Source of the DNA: CAZGLR01 sp964526635
GTDB taxonomy: Bacteria; Zixibacteria; MSB-5A5; GN15; JAAZOE01
Reading direction: 5' to 3'
DNA: 16,457 nt
NCBI GenBank assembly: GCA_964526635.1
Contig: CAZGLR010000073.1
Location: forward strand, 1 to 16,457
Part shown: positions 1-6,946 of the stretch, piece after piece
Position numbering within the stretch: position 1 is the first letter of the stretch
How the letters are laid out: each line of letters begins with the position of its first letter
Translations under genes and position numbers: made by a program
Notes under the pieces: model-generated
The model's input: only the letters and a program-made list of their open reading frames with translations
Database searches by the model: none
Told to the model about the DNA's origin: nothing

Positions 1-1471
1 AAAAACCAGGTAAATCAAACGCTAAAAAAGTCGCCGCTTTGGCGTGCAGGGTCGAGAGCACCCCGAGCTGCGGCATCATGAAGATCGAGTCCACCGCCAG
101 CCGAGTGATTCCCTCCGGCGCAAAGGCATCGATCATCATCAACGCCGACTGATGCCGCCGTGGCGCATGCGACAAGACTCCCCCGGAACCAATCAGCATA
201 TCGAGCGTCATCATGTTCACAATCGTCTGGCCCGAGGAATCCTGCTCGAAGGCATCGGCGATTGTCCGCTGCTTCTGGACACCCTTCAGCACGGTTGCGA
301 AGCTCTTGTGCTGAATAAAGGCCAGCCGCAGGGCCTCCTTCGCGATTGCCTGCTCGAATATCAACTCTTCCATCGACTGCGGGATCGTCGTCGGACGGAT
401 CATTTTGTTTTTCACTCGGTTCCGCAAATCACGCTCGTCCATATCAAACGGTACCCAGCGCATTACATTCGGCAGGGTCGCTTCGGCAAATACATTGGAA
501 ATCGAATAACTCATCCCCAGGTTGGCCGATACCGTGCGGTTGAAGACACCATCGGCGCCCTCAGGTCGAAACACCGAGAAAACGTCGGTCGTGGCGCCGC
601 CAATATCGACACCGACCGCCTCGATATTCTCGATATCCGCGATTGTCTTGATAATCGCACCGACAGCACCCGGCGTCGGCATAATCGGGGCGTCGGTCCA
701 GTCCATGAGCTTGCGATATCCGGGCGCCTGCGCCATCACATGCTCCATAAACAGATCATGAATCTTCTCACGCGCCGGCAGTAGATTTTCGCGCTCGAGC
801 ACCGGACGGATATTATCGACAATACCAAGATCGACTTTTTTGCCCAGCGTATCCTTAATCATATCGCGAGCATCGGTATTACCGGCAAAAATCACCGGCA
901 GCTTGTACCCGCTGCCCAAACGGGGTTTGGGATCGGCTGCTGAGATTAATTCGGCGATTTCCACGACATGCGAGGTCGTGCCGCCGTCGATACCCCCCGA
1001 CAGGAGAATCATATCCGGTCGCAGGTGGCGAATTCGCTCGATTTGCTGATGCGGCCGCCGTTTATCATTGGAGGCAATCACGTCCATCACGATCGCCCCG
1101 GCGCCGAGCGCCGCGCGCTCCGCCGATTCAGCGGTCATTGAGCGGACCACCCCGGCCACCATCATCTGTAAACCACCACCGGCCGATGATGTCGAAATAT
1201 ATATATCACATCCCCGGGTACCATTGGCCGGTGTAATAATCCGGTCGTCATCACCCAGAAGCTCGCGGTTCGACAACTCCCCGACCTCCGCGACCGCGTT
1301 CAGTACGCCCATGGTCACGTCCTCAAATGGCGCCTCGACTGTCGTCGGCGCCTCACCGCGAGCAATCAAACGATACTCGCCCTCGGTCTTTACGATCAGA
1401 ATCGCCTTCGTAGTGGTGGAGCCACAATCAGTGGCCAGAATTACGTTTATATCGTCGAGATTCTTATCCAT
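1..1471 (-). CDS. MutL/GlmL-like ASKHA protein, C-terminus cut by window edge
   Basis: Reading leftward from the ATG at 1469-1471, an open frame of 490 codons reaches the left edge without a stop. Residues 12-22 contain a phosphate-1 loop of the ASKHA (actin/Hsp70/sugar kinase) fold, with D15 followed by CGSTTTK. A second loop, GVDIGGATTD, sits near residue 289. This pairing, with LLSGGIDGGTTSHVVE in between, matches the MutL/GlmL family (glutamate mutase L). Members are encoded next to B12-dependent mutases and are thought to be ATP-dependent reactivating or accessory proteins. No mutase subunit is visible here; it could lie beyond the left edge. The start follows a modest GGGAACGAG ribosome site and lies downstream of a good divergent promoter. 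Family assignment is fairly sure; partner and substrate are inference. A related ASKHA activase is the main alternative. Confidence 0.82.
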   Translation of the reverse strand, partial: MDKNLDDINVILATDCGSTTTKAILIVKTEGEYRLIARGEAPTTVEAPFEDVTMGVLNAVAEVGELSNRELLGDDDRIITPANGTRGCDIYISTSSAGGGLQMMVAGVVRSMTAESAERAALGAGAIVMDVIASNDKRRPHQQIERIRHLRPDMILLSGGIDGGTTSHVVEIAELISAADPKPRLGSGYKLPVIFAGNTDARDMIKDTLGKKVDLGIVDNIRPVLERENLLPAREKIHDLFMEHVMAQAPGYRKLMDWTDAPIMPTPGAVGAIIKTIADIENIEAVGVDIGGATTDVFSVFRPEGADGVFNRTVSANLGMSYSISNVFAEATLPNVMRWVPFDMDERDLRNRVKNKMIRPTTIPQSMEELIFEQAIAKEALRLAFIQHKSFATVLKGVQKQRTIADAFEQDSSGQTIVNMMTLDMLIGSGGVLSHAPRRHQSALMMIDAFAPEGITRLAVDSIFMMPQLGVLSTLHAKAATFLAFDLPGF

Positions 1472-1562
1472 TGCCCAGCTCGTTCCCGTTAAAGTTTGCT
1501 CTATCTACTTTCGCCGGAGAGACCTCCCCGACCTGCGCCGCTTACCCGCGCAACAAAAGGAG

Positions 1563-1591
1563 AGTATAATATTAATCGCCTATTTTGTCCA
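1563..1591 (-). promoter_or_regulatory. Sigma70-like promoter for the MutL-like gene
   Basis: On the minus strand TGGACA (1591-1586), a 17-base spacer and TATACT (1568-1563) form a good sigma70-type promoter. Transcription would start near 1556 and leave a leader of about 85 bases before the ATG at 1471. The -35 hexamer lies inside one copy of a direct repeat described separately. Predicted from sequence only. Confidence 0.55.
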
Positions 1592-1605
1592 CCCCATTTT
1601 GTCCA
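1582..1605. repeat. Direct repeat overlapping a -35 box, possible operator
   Basis: The ten bases ATTTTGTCCA occur at 1582-1591 and again at 1596-1605, with a 14-base period. The copy nearer the MutL-like gene contains its proposed -35 hexamer (TGGACA on the minus strand). Two exact copies this close suggest a regulator site or a duplicated promoter element. No regulator can be named. Confidence 0.4.
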
Positions 1606-1670
1606 GAAACACCTATGCAGGTACAACTTTCGATTGCCCCATCGAATCTGTCGCCCAAATCCTGTTTTTG

Positions 1671-1699
1671 TTGATTTGAAAGCAACCTCCCTCTATCAT
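1671..1699 (+). promoter_or_regulatory. Sigma70-like promoter for the tol operon
   Basis: TTGATT (1671-1676), a 17-base spacer and TATCAT (1694-1699) precede tolQ in the correct direction. Transcription would begin near 1706, giving a leader of about 45 bases to the ATG at 1751. It is back to back with the promoter of the MutL-like gene. Predicted from sequence only. Confidence 0.5.
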
Positions 1700-1750
1700 G
1701 GACAGTCTGAAAATTACAAAACCAACGCCCAACCACGGTGTAAAACAATT

Positions 1751-2494
1751 ATGCTGAACGTAAGCCTGGTACTTTCATCGATTTTCGAACCACGCCTCGC
1801 CCTGGTCGGCGGTATCTGGGATATCCTGATGAACTCGTCGTTCTTTGGGGTTCTGATTATCATCATCCTCGTCATCATGTCACTGGTGTCCTGGGGAATC
1901 ATGATCAACAAATACCGCCTGTTCAAGTCAGTCGACCAACAAAGCCGCAAATTCGCCAACCTCTTCGCCCGCTCGCAAACCGCGGGTGATCTGCTGGGCC
2001 AGATAAAAATCTTTCGCACTACTCCCCTTTCCAGAATCTATGCCGCCGGTATCCGTGAAGCCGATGCCGTCCGCCAGGCCAAAGAAGAGGGTGACCTGTC
2101 GCCTGAAGAAAAACGGCGCCTGAATGAGGATGATTTTAGAACAATTGATCTCATACTCGAAAAAAGCGTAACCGAAGAAGTCGGCAAACTCGAAAAAAAC
2201 GTAACGTTTCTGGCCACCACTGCCAACGCCGCCCCCTTTCTCGGCCTGCTGGGTACGATCGTCGGCGTCATGGAATCCTTCTGGTCAATCGGTGAGATGG
2301 GTTCGGCCTCGCTGACTGTCGTCGCCCCCGGTATCGCCGAAGCCCTGCTGGTGATTATCGTTGCCCTGGCCGCCGCCATCCCTGCCGTGGTCGGCTATAA
2401 CTGGGCCAATGCCCGCCTGCGGGGAATTTTCGATTACTCCGCCAACTTCGGCCTGGAACTTCTGGCCCGGCTTAAAAAGGATAACTACCGGTGA
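1751..2494 (+). CDS. tolQ: TolQ, proton-channel subunit of the Tol-Pal system (MotA/TolQ/ExbB family)
   Basis: This 247-residue inner-membrane protein is the TolQ/ExbB-type subunit of the proton-driven motor that powers TolA. A first membrane span (about residues 28-50, ending WGIMINKY) is followed by a long charged cytoplasmic region. The two hallmark spans come next: residues 153-175, containing ANAAPFLGLLGTIVG, and 195-216, containing IAEALL and a small-residue helix ending AIPAVVGYNW. The open frame extends upstream to 1496, but that stretch overlaps the divergent promoters and is not membrane-like, so the ATG at 1751 is preferred although its ribosome site is weak. The stop overlaps the GTG start of tolR by four bases (GTGA), a sign of translational coupling. 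TolQ rather than ExbB is chosen because tolB, pal and cpoB follow. Confidence 0.93.
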   Translation: MLNVSLVLSSIFEPRLALVGGIWDILMNSSFFGVLIIIILVIMSLVSWGIMINKYRLFKSVDQQSRKFANLFARSQTAGDLLGQIKIFRTTPLSRIYAAGIREADAVRQAKEEGDLSPEEKRRLNEDDFRTIDLILEKSVTEEVGKLEKNVTFLATTANAAPFLGLLGTIVGVMESFWSIGEMGSASLTVVAPGIAEALLVIIVALAAAIPAVVGYNWANARLRGIFDYSANFGLELLARLKKDNYR

Positions 2495-2907
2495 GAAAAC
2501 GGGACTACAACCAACTGGCTGACATCAACGTCACCAATCTGGTTGACGTTATCCTGGTGCTTTTAATCATCTTCATGATAACTGCCCCCATGCTCCAGTC
2601 GGGTATTGATGTCAACCTGCCCCGTACCCGGGCCGCCGCCCAGGATGAACTCGGCGAGGGAATTGTGCTGACCGTCGATCTCAAGGGCGGCATCTATATC
2701 GACGATGTCTGGGTCCGGCTGGAGAACTTCGAAAGCGAACTCGATAACATCCTGAAGAACCGCAATACTTCGTCCGTATATATTCGTGCGGACAGCGGTG
2801 TCGTCTATGGCGTTGTGGTCGATGTCGTCGCCCGCTTGAAAAAAATGGGCATCGAATACCTGGGCCTGGTTACCGCGCCGATCGAAGACGGTAACTGGCG
2901 AAAATAA
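2491..2907 (+). CDS. tolR: TolR, ExbD/TolR-family motor subunit
   Basis: This 138-residue bitopic inner-membrane protein partners TolQ in the proton-conducting motor. A short cytoplasmic N-terminus (RKRDYNQLADINVT) leads into one membrane span (about residues 17-33) starting NLVDVILVLLIIF. Asp19 is in the position of the essential protonatable Asp of TolR/ExbD. The conserved MLQSGIDVNLPR segment follows, then a compact periplasmic domain of about 90 residues, normal for the family. The start is GTG, overlapping the tolQ stop in a GTGA arrangement. The next gene begins seven bases after the stop. Confidence 0.93.
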   Translation: MRKRDYNQLADINVTNLVDVILVLLIIFMITAPMLQSGIDVNLPRTRAAAQDELGEGIVLTVDLKGGIYIDDVWVRLENFESELDNILKNRNTSSVYIRADSGVVYGVVVDVVARLKKMGIEYLGLVTAPIEDGNWRK

Positions 2908-2914
2908 GCGCGAT

Positions 2915-3625
2915 ATGGATATCAGCCTTAAAGATATCACCATCTCGGTGATAGTACACATTCTCATCATCGCCATGATTTCCCTGCTCAATCCCTTTGC
3001 TGTTGTCCATCGCCCGGATCTCGACGCGGTCAGGGTCAATCTTATCGAAATGCCGCCTCTGGGCTCGCCCGATGTCGCCCCGCTGGAAGCGCCGGAAATC
3101 ACGATACCGCAGGCAACCATAGAGGATATCGCTGAGATGCCGATCTCAATGCCCGAATCACGAAAAGAAAAACAGGAAATCGAAAAGCCCGAACCGCCCC
3201 AACCCAAACCGAAGCCAAGAGAAGACCAGGGATACAAAGGCATGGCCGAAGTCAGCGACAGCGCCCAGAAAGGCGGCACCGATGTCTCCGATCAACTTGG
3301 CCCCGGCACCAAATTCGGCGCAGTTGCGGTGGATAATCCCAACTTCAACTACCCGTACTATTTCGTGCAGGCCCTCGGCAAAATCCAGCGCAACTGGTCC
3401 AACCCGGTCGCCTCGCGAAGCAAACTGGCTTGTGTGATTTCTTTCAAGATCATTCGCTCCGGGACTGTCCTGTCCCCCGAAATAACCAAATCATCCGGTA
3501 TCGACGCTTACGACCGGGCCTGCCTGCGGGCTGTCCAGGCCGCCTCACCGCTGCCGCCGCTGCCACCCGATTTTCGTGACGATATTATCGGGATCAACCT
3601 CGAATTCCCCTATGAACCGAGATAA
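2915..3625 (+). CDS. tolA: TolA/TonB-like energy transducer
   Basis: This 236-residue protein occupies the TolA slot between tolR and tolB. It has a short N-terminus, one membrane anchor (about residues 8-29), an acidic then proline/lysine-rich spacer (about 60-120, with KPEPPQPKPKP), and a C-terminal TonB/TolA domain from about residue 148 (YYFVQALGKIQRNW) ending in EFPYEPR. The domain shows the usual TonB-type order: IQRNW, a VSFKI-like strand, then an SSGIDAYDRACLRAVQAASPLPPLP helix and loop. Compared with enterobacterial TolA (about 420 residues) the long helical middle domain is missing and replaced by a TonB-like Pro-rich linker. Role in the Tol system is inferred from gene order; the domain architecture is seen directly. 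The symbol denotes the slot rather than strict homology along the length. Confidence 0.85.
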   Translation: MDISLKDITISVIVHILIIAMISLLNPFAVVHRPDLDAVRVNLIEMPPLGSPDVAPLEAPEITIPQATIEDIAEMPISMPESRKEKQEIEKPEPPQPKPKPREDQGYKGMAEVSDSAQKGGTDVSDQLGPGTKFGAVAVDNPNFNYPYYFVQALGKIQRNWSNPVASRSKLACVISFKIIRSGTVLSPEITKSSGIDAYDRACLRAVQAASPLPPLPPDFRDDIIGINLEFPYEPR

Positions 3626-3629
3626 CTCT

Positions 3630-4943
3630 ATGCGCAGAATTGCTTTAATAGTCTTGTTGTGTCTCTGCCTTACGCCCGGCCTTCGGGCCCAGGCCGGCGA
3701 TGTCGAAGAGTACGATGTCCGTCTGGAAACCAAATACGGCTACGAATTTACCAAACTGGCTGTCGCCGATTTCACCGGACAGGTCGGCGAGCGGATTGAC
3801 CGCAGCCAGTCAATTATTCTCACCCGCATCGCCGAAATCATCCGCAGTGATCTGCATTTCTCTCCCTACTACATGGTCATCGAACTCGATTCCCTCTACC
3901 TGCGTACCTATGAACTCGAGACTATGAACCTGACCGGATGGAATCATCTCGGCGCCCGCTACCTGGTCGAGGGCGAGGGTGAATTCGACGGCGAAAACAT
4001 GAGCATCAACTACAAAGTCCTCGATACCCAGACCGGCATCGAGGTCGGCCGCGGTCGTATCCGGGCCAAAACCGCCGATTTCCGCTATACCGCGCACCGG
4101 ATTTCCAATGAGATCATTCTCGCCCTCACCGGCGAACCGGGTATTTTCACTACCCGGATATGTTTTATCTCCGAACGCACCGGGCACAAAGAGCTGTATC
4201 TGGCTGATTTCGATGGTGCCAATATTTACCGCCTGACCTCGAGCCAATCGATTAGCATGTCGCCGTCGTTCTCCCCCGATAATAAGAAAATCATCTACAC
4301 ATCATTCGTGGGCGGGCGGGCAATGCTGTATCAATACGATGTCTTTACCGGCCAGAACGACCTGCTGGCCGGCTACCCGGGAATAAACAGCGGCGGCGCG
4401 GTTTCGCCAGATAATAACTGGGTGGCGGCCACCCTTTCGCGCGATGGTAACCCGGAGTTGTACCTGTTGTACCGCGACGGCCGCATCAAACGGCGCCTGA
4501 CCTATACCGCCGCCATTGAATCGTCACCCTCATGGTCTCCGCGCAGCAAAGAAATCGTCTTCTCCTCCGATCGCACCGGATCGCCGCAGTTGTATATCAT
4601 GGATCGCGAGGGCACCAACCTGCGCCGTCTGACCTACCAGGGCGTGTATAATGATTCTCCCGACTGGTCACCCAATGGCGACAAGATCGTCTTCGTCAGC
4701 CGAATCAACGGCAACCTGCATATCTGCACGATCGACGTCACCGGCGAAAACTTCGCGCAGTTATCACATTACGGCAACAACGAAAACCCCTACTGGTCCC
4801 CCGATGGTAATCATATCATCTTTTCTTCAAATCGGACCGGTGAATGGGAAATCTATATCATGGACGCGTTTGGCCGTAAGGCCAAACGCCTGACCACCGG
4901 CGGCGGGAATACCAGTCCCGCCTGGTCGCGACAAAGTCGATAA
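3630..4943 (+). CDS. tolB: TolB, periplasmic beta-propeller protein of the Tol-Pal system
   Basis: From the ATG at 3630 the product is 437 residues, the usual TolB length. Residues 1-22 are a signal peptide (MRRIALIVLLCLC, cleavage expected after AQA). An N-terminal alpha/beta domain (about 25-165) is followed by a propeller with repeated WSPDG-type blades: SFSPDNKKIIY, WSPRSKEIVFSSDRTG, WSPNGDKIVFVS and WSPDGNHIIFSSNRTG, each followed by a LYIMD/IYIMD strand and an xxRLT turn. TolB sits in the periplasm between TolA and Pal. An in-frame ATG at 3612 would overlap the previous gene and bury the signal peptide behind polar residues; the 3630 start, four bases after that gene's stop, gives a canonical signal sequence. 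The 3' end carries two strong hairpins. Confidence 0.95.
   Translation: MRRIALIVLLCLCLTPGLRAQAGDVEEYDVRLETKYGYEFTKLAVADFTGQVGERIDRSQSIILTRIAEIIRSDLHFSPYYMVIELDSLYLRTYELETMNLTGWNHLGARYLVEGEGEFDGENMSINYKVLDTQTGIEVGRGRIRAKTADFRYTAHRISNEIILALTGEPGIFTTRICFISERTGHKELYLADFDGANIYRLTSSQSISMSPSFSPDNKKIIYTSFVGGRAMLYQYDVFTGQNDLLAGYPGINSGGAVSPDNNWVAATLSRDGNPELYLLYRDGRIKRRLTYTAAIESSPSWSPRSKEIVFSSDRTGSPQLYIMDREGTNLRRLTYQGVYNDSPDWSPNGDKIVFVSRINGNLHICTIDVTGENFAQLSHYGNNENPYWSPDGNHIIFSSNRTGEWEIYIMDAFGRKAKRLTTGGGNTSPAWSRQSR
4866..4889 (+). other. Perfect hairpin with GTAA tetraloop inside the tolB 3' end
   Basis: GCGTTTGGCC (4866-4875) and GGCCAAACGC (4880-4889) pair perfectly over 10 bases around a GTAA loop, a GNRA-type tetraloop. 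A second smaller stem follows (GGCGGG 4902-4907 with CCCGCC 4917-4922). Both lie in the last 80 bases of tolB coding sequence. They have no T-tract directly behind them, so they are not simple terminators. They could be mRNA stability or processing elements before pal. Confidence 0.45.
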
Positions 4944-5048
4944 TGGAGTTGCTTTTTTGATAAATTAATGTTGCTTTGCAGATTCCATTTGCGTACTCTG
5001 AGAGCAATAAATTTGAAAAAATCTGTCTGATCGTTGTAAAAGATCTGT

Positions 5049-5056
5049 AAGGAGGG
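5049..5056 (+). promoter_or_regulatory. Strong ribosome binding site for pal
   Basis: AAGGAGGG ends four bases before the pal ATG at 5061 and is the strongest Shine-Dalgarno of the tol operon. The 117-base gap between tolB and pal also contains a weak promoter-like pair (TTGAAA 5013-5018, 18 bases, TAAAAG 5037-5042), so pal may have an extra promoter. That would fit the need for many more Pal than Tol motor molecules. Confidence 0.6.
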
Positions 5057-5060
5057 ATTT

Positions 5061-5570
5061 ATGAAAAAAATCCTCTTGGTACTTGGATTGATGGTACTGG
5101 TTGCCTTTCTCGTAAGCTGCGGAGGAAAGCCGGAGCCGCCGACGGAAGAGCCGGTTCAGGTTGACACGACACCACCGCCGCCACCGCCGCCACCACCACC
5201 ACCGCCGCCACCACCACCGGAACCAAAAGTCACCGAGGGCGACTTCACGACTATTTACTTCGACTTCGATAAGTCGAATATCCGTGCGGACCAAAAGGCC
5301 CCGCTGGAAGAAAACGCCAGCATTCTCAAAGAGAATTCTGATCTTCGCATCCTCGTCGAGGGCCACTGCGATGAACGGGATACTGATGAATACAACCTGG
5401 CGCTGGGCGATAAACGCGCCACCTCGGTCAAGCAATACCTGATCAATCTGGGTATTGCCGCCGACCGTGTCGAAACCGTCAGCTATGGCGAAGAACGGCC
5501 TGCTGTAATGGGTTCGACCGAGGCCGCCTATGCCAAGAATCGCCGCGCCGAATTCCGAATACTGGAATAG
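5061..5570 (+). CDS. pal: Pal, peptidoglycan-associated outer-membrane lipoprotein
   Basis: This 169-residue lipoprotein anchors the outer membrane to peptidoglycan. The signal peptide ends in a lipobox LVSC, with Cys20 as the lipidated residue. A spacer follows (about residues 21-58) that contains 16 consecutive prolines encoded only by CCA and CCG codons. The rest (about 62-169) is an OmpA C-terminal domain: IYFDFDKSNI, GHCDERDTDEYNLALGDKRA (the diaminopimelate-binding region) and YGEERPAVMGS, ending NRRAEFRILE. That order and length match Pal closely. It follows tolB after a 117-base gap with its own strong ribosome site, and cpoB begins ten bases after its stop. The polyproline run is longer than usual and would be expected to need EF-P for smooth translation. 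Confidence 0.95.
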   Translation: MKKILLVLGLMVLVAFLVSCGGKPEPPTEEPVQVDTTPPPPPPPPPPPPPPPPEPKVTEGDFTTIYFDFDKSNIRADQKAPLEENASILKENSDLRILVEGHCDERDTDEYNLALGDKRATSVKQYLINLGIAADRVETVSYGEERPAVMGSTEAAYAKNRRAEFRILE

Positions 5571-5580
5571 AAGTCTTGAT

Positions 5581-6402
5581 ATGAGTGATGCAAACACATA
5601 TCACAATCGTCAGGGATATCGCCGCATGGCGATATCCCTTCTTTTTCTGATTATGGCCGTCCTGCTGATCACCGGCTGCGCCACCAAGCAGGATGTCCTG
5701 CAGGTGAGTGAAAAAGTTACGCAGGTGCGCAATGACCAGAAACTGATCAAAACGCGCCTGGATCATCTCGATTCGCTTATCACCACCGGCGAACAGCAGG
5801 ATAATCGCCTCCGAGTCAGTTTGCAGTCATCGGTAGAATCGCTGACCGAACAATTGACCCAGATGCAAAACCAGATCGAGGATCTGCAGCAGTTGATCTT
5901 CCGCATCAGCCAGCGGGCGGGCGATAATACCGCCCAGCCGCTCGCTCAGACAGCACCCGAGGATACGGCCACTCAGGAAACACCTCCGGATACGGCCGCC
6001 ACGGCGGCGCCTTCGGTCGACTGCCGCCGCTTGTGGGACAACGCTTTCAAGGATATGTATCGGGGACAATACGATCTGGCTATCTCCGGTTTCTCCGATT
6101 ATCTCCAGTATTGCCCCGAAGGCGACCTGTCTGATAACAGCCAGTTCTGGATCGCCGAATCCTACTATGAGATGAAACAATATGAGAAGGCGGTCGAAGA
6201 ATACAACACGTTGCTGTCGAAATACGCCAACTCGGAAAAACGCGCCACCGCCTATTTCAAGCTGGGGCGGTCGCATGAAGAGATGGCCGACACGACCAGG
6301 GCACTCGAATATTTCAATGTCCTGAAGAACGAATTCCCCGGCTCGGTGGAATACGAACAGGTCAAAGATAAAATCGAAGCCTGGGGTGGTTCGGGCAATT
6401 AA
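5581..6402 (+). CDS. cpoB: CpoB/YbgF-like TPR protein, predicted lipoprotein
   Basis: From the ATG at 5581 the product has 273 residues. A basic n-region (RQGYRR) and hydrophobic stretch lead to lipobox ITGC with Cys33, so this copy looks like a lipoprotein, whereas E. coli CpoB is a soluble periplasmic protein. Residues about 38-110 are a coiled coil (heptads such as VESLTEQLTQMQNQIEDLQQL), then a Pro/Thr/Ala linker, then about three TPR repeats (about 148-270: GQYDLAISGFSDYLQYCP, QYEKAVEEYNTLLSKYANS, TTRALEYFNVLKNEFPGS). This order and the place after pal identify CpoB, which links Tol-Pal with peptidoglycan synthesis during division. An ATG at 5626 would lack the basic n-region and lies in a hairpin loop, and an ATG at 5530 overlaps pal, so 5581 is preferred. 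Confidence 0.88.
   Translation: MSDANTYHNRQGYRRMAISLLFLIMAVLLITGCATKQDVLQVSEKVTQVRNDQKLIKTRLDHLDSLITTGEQQDNRLRVSLQSSVESLTEQLTQMQNQIEDLQQLIFRISQRAGDNTAQPLAQTAPEDTATQETPPDTAATAAPSVDCRRLWDNAFKDMYRGQYDLAISGFSDYLQYCPEGDLSDNSQFWIAESYYEMKQYEKAVEEYNTLLSKYANSEKRATAYFKLGRSHEEMADTTRALEYFNVLKNEFPGSVEYEQVKDKIEAWGGSGN
5613..5646 (+). terminator. Terminator-like hairpin within the 5' end of cpoB
   Basis: GGGATATCGCC (5613-5623) pairs perfectly with GGCGATATCCC (5628-5638) around the four-base loop GCAT, and the stem is followed by TTCTTTTT (5639-5646). This is an 11-bp GC-containing stem with a T-rich tail, as in a Rho-independent terminator. It begins 42 bases after the pal stop and lies inside the first codons of cpoB, so it may act as a partial terminator or attenuator lowering cpoB relative to pal. 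Confidence 0.5.
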
Positions 6403-6429
6403 ATCGTGCTCGACCGTATTACCATAGAT

Positions 6430-6927
6430 ATGTCAACCCCGGCCCGACACACCTGTGTCAGCCGGGGTTTTTATCAGGCGGAAGAAGATCTGCTGTATGT
6501 CCCCATCTTCCCGGCCGAGGCCTTTTACTCCTATCTCGATTCCGAACAACTGACCCTCGACATCGACAATCGCGGACGCCTGCTGCTTTTGCAGGTGCTT
6601 GTCCCCCGACGGCAATGGGCCACAACCACAGCCTTCCCCCCCGCCGATGCCCGTCCCGCCGACATCTCCTTTCGCGATTTCCGCAGCCAGCTGCCATCGG
6701 CTGAATTTTCAGTCAATAGCGACAACGCCCTGCATATTGCCTTCGCAGGCGGCGTTGAAACGAAACCTTATCAACTGACCGAAAATCTGTTGGTGGAGGT
6801 AAACGGCGACAACACCCTCTGCGGTTTCTGGGTCCTCGATATCGTCGATGACCGCGGCGCGCAGCGTATGGCCCGATGGCGCAAGTATCTTCGCAAGCAA
6901 CAGCAGGACCAGACACCCCGATCATAA
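6430..6927 (+). CDS. Uncharacterised small soluble protein at the end of the tol operon
   Basis: A 165-residue product from the ATG at 6430; an in-frame GTG at 6406, four bases after the cpoB stop, would add eight residues. No signal peptide or membrane span is seen, so it is probably cytoplasmic. Two similar beta-rich segments can be discerned: EEDLLYVPIF...LTLDIDNRGRLLLLQVL near the N-terminus and LTENLLVEVNGDNTLCGFWVLDI near the C-terminus. The pattern of a D-x-LY strand followed by a DxDxxGxLxxIxVL hairpin recalls DUF2283-type proteins, a weak resemblance only. The C-terminus is basic (RMARWRKYLRKQQQ). A terminator-like hairpin covers its first codons, and neither start has a clear ribosome site, so expression may be low or attenuated. 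Function unknown. Confidence 0.6.
   Translation: MSTPARHTCVSRGFYQAEEDLLYVPIFPAEAFYSYLDSEQLTLDIDNRGRLLLLQVLVPRRQWATTTAFPPADARPADISFRDFRSQLPSAEFSVNSDNALHIAFAGGVETKPYQLTENLLVEVNGDNTLCGFWVLDIVDDRGAQRMARWRKYLRKQQQDQTPRS
6435..6472 (+). terminator. Intrinsic terminator-like hairpin behind cpoB
   Basis: AACCCCGGC (6435-6443) pairs with GCCGGGGTT (6461-6469); an inner GACA/TGTC pairing (6446-6449 with 6456-6459) extends the stem, and five T follow (6468-6472). It stands 32 bases after the cpoB stop and would be a convincing end of the tol operon, but it lies inside the first codons of the next open frame. Confidence 0.65.
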
Positions 6928-6946
6928 AAACCTCAAACCGGTCCAT

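Noticed and set aside
44..784. Rightward open frame of 246 codons at the left end
   Set aside because: The opposite strand encodes a MutL-like ASKHA protein across the same bases with clear motifs; the rightward product is Arg/His-rich and featureless.
1496..1750. N-terminal extension of the tolQ open frame
   Set aside because: The stretch covers the divergent promoters and direct repeat, has random composition, and would push the family-typical N-terminus 85 residues inward.
5161..5442. His/Arg-rich open frame overlapping pal
   Set aside because: It is the shifted reading of the proline repeat (CCA/CCG read as CAC/CGC) and has no independent support.
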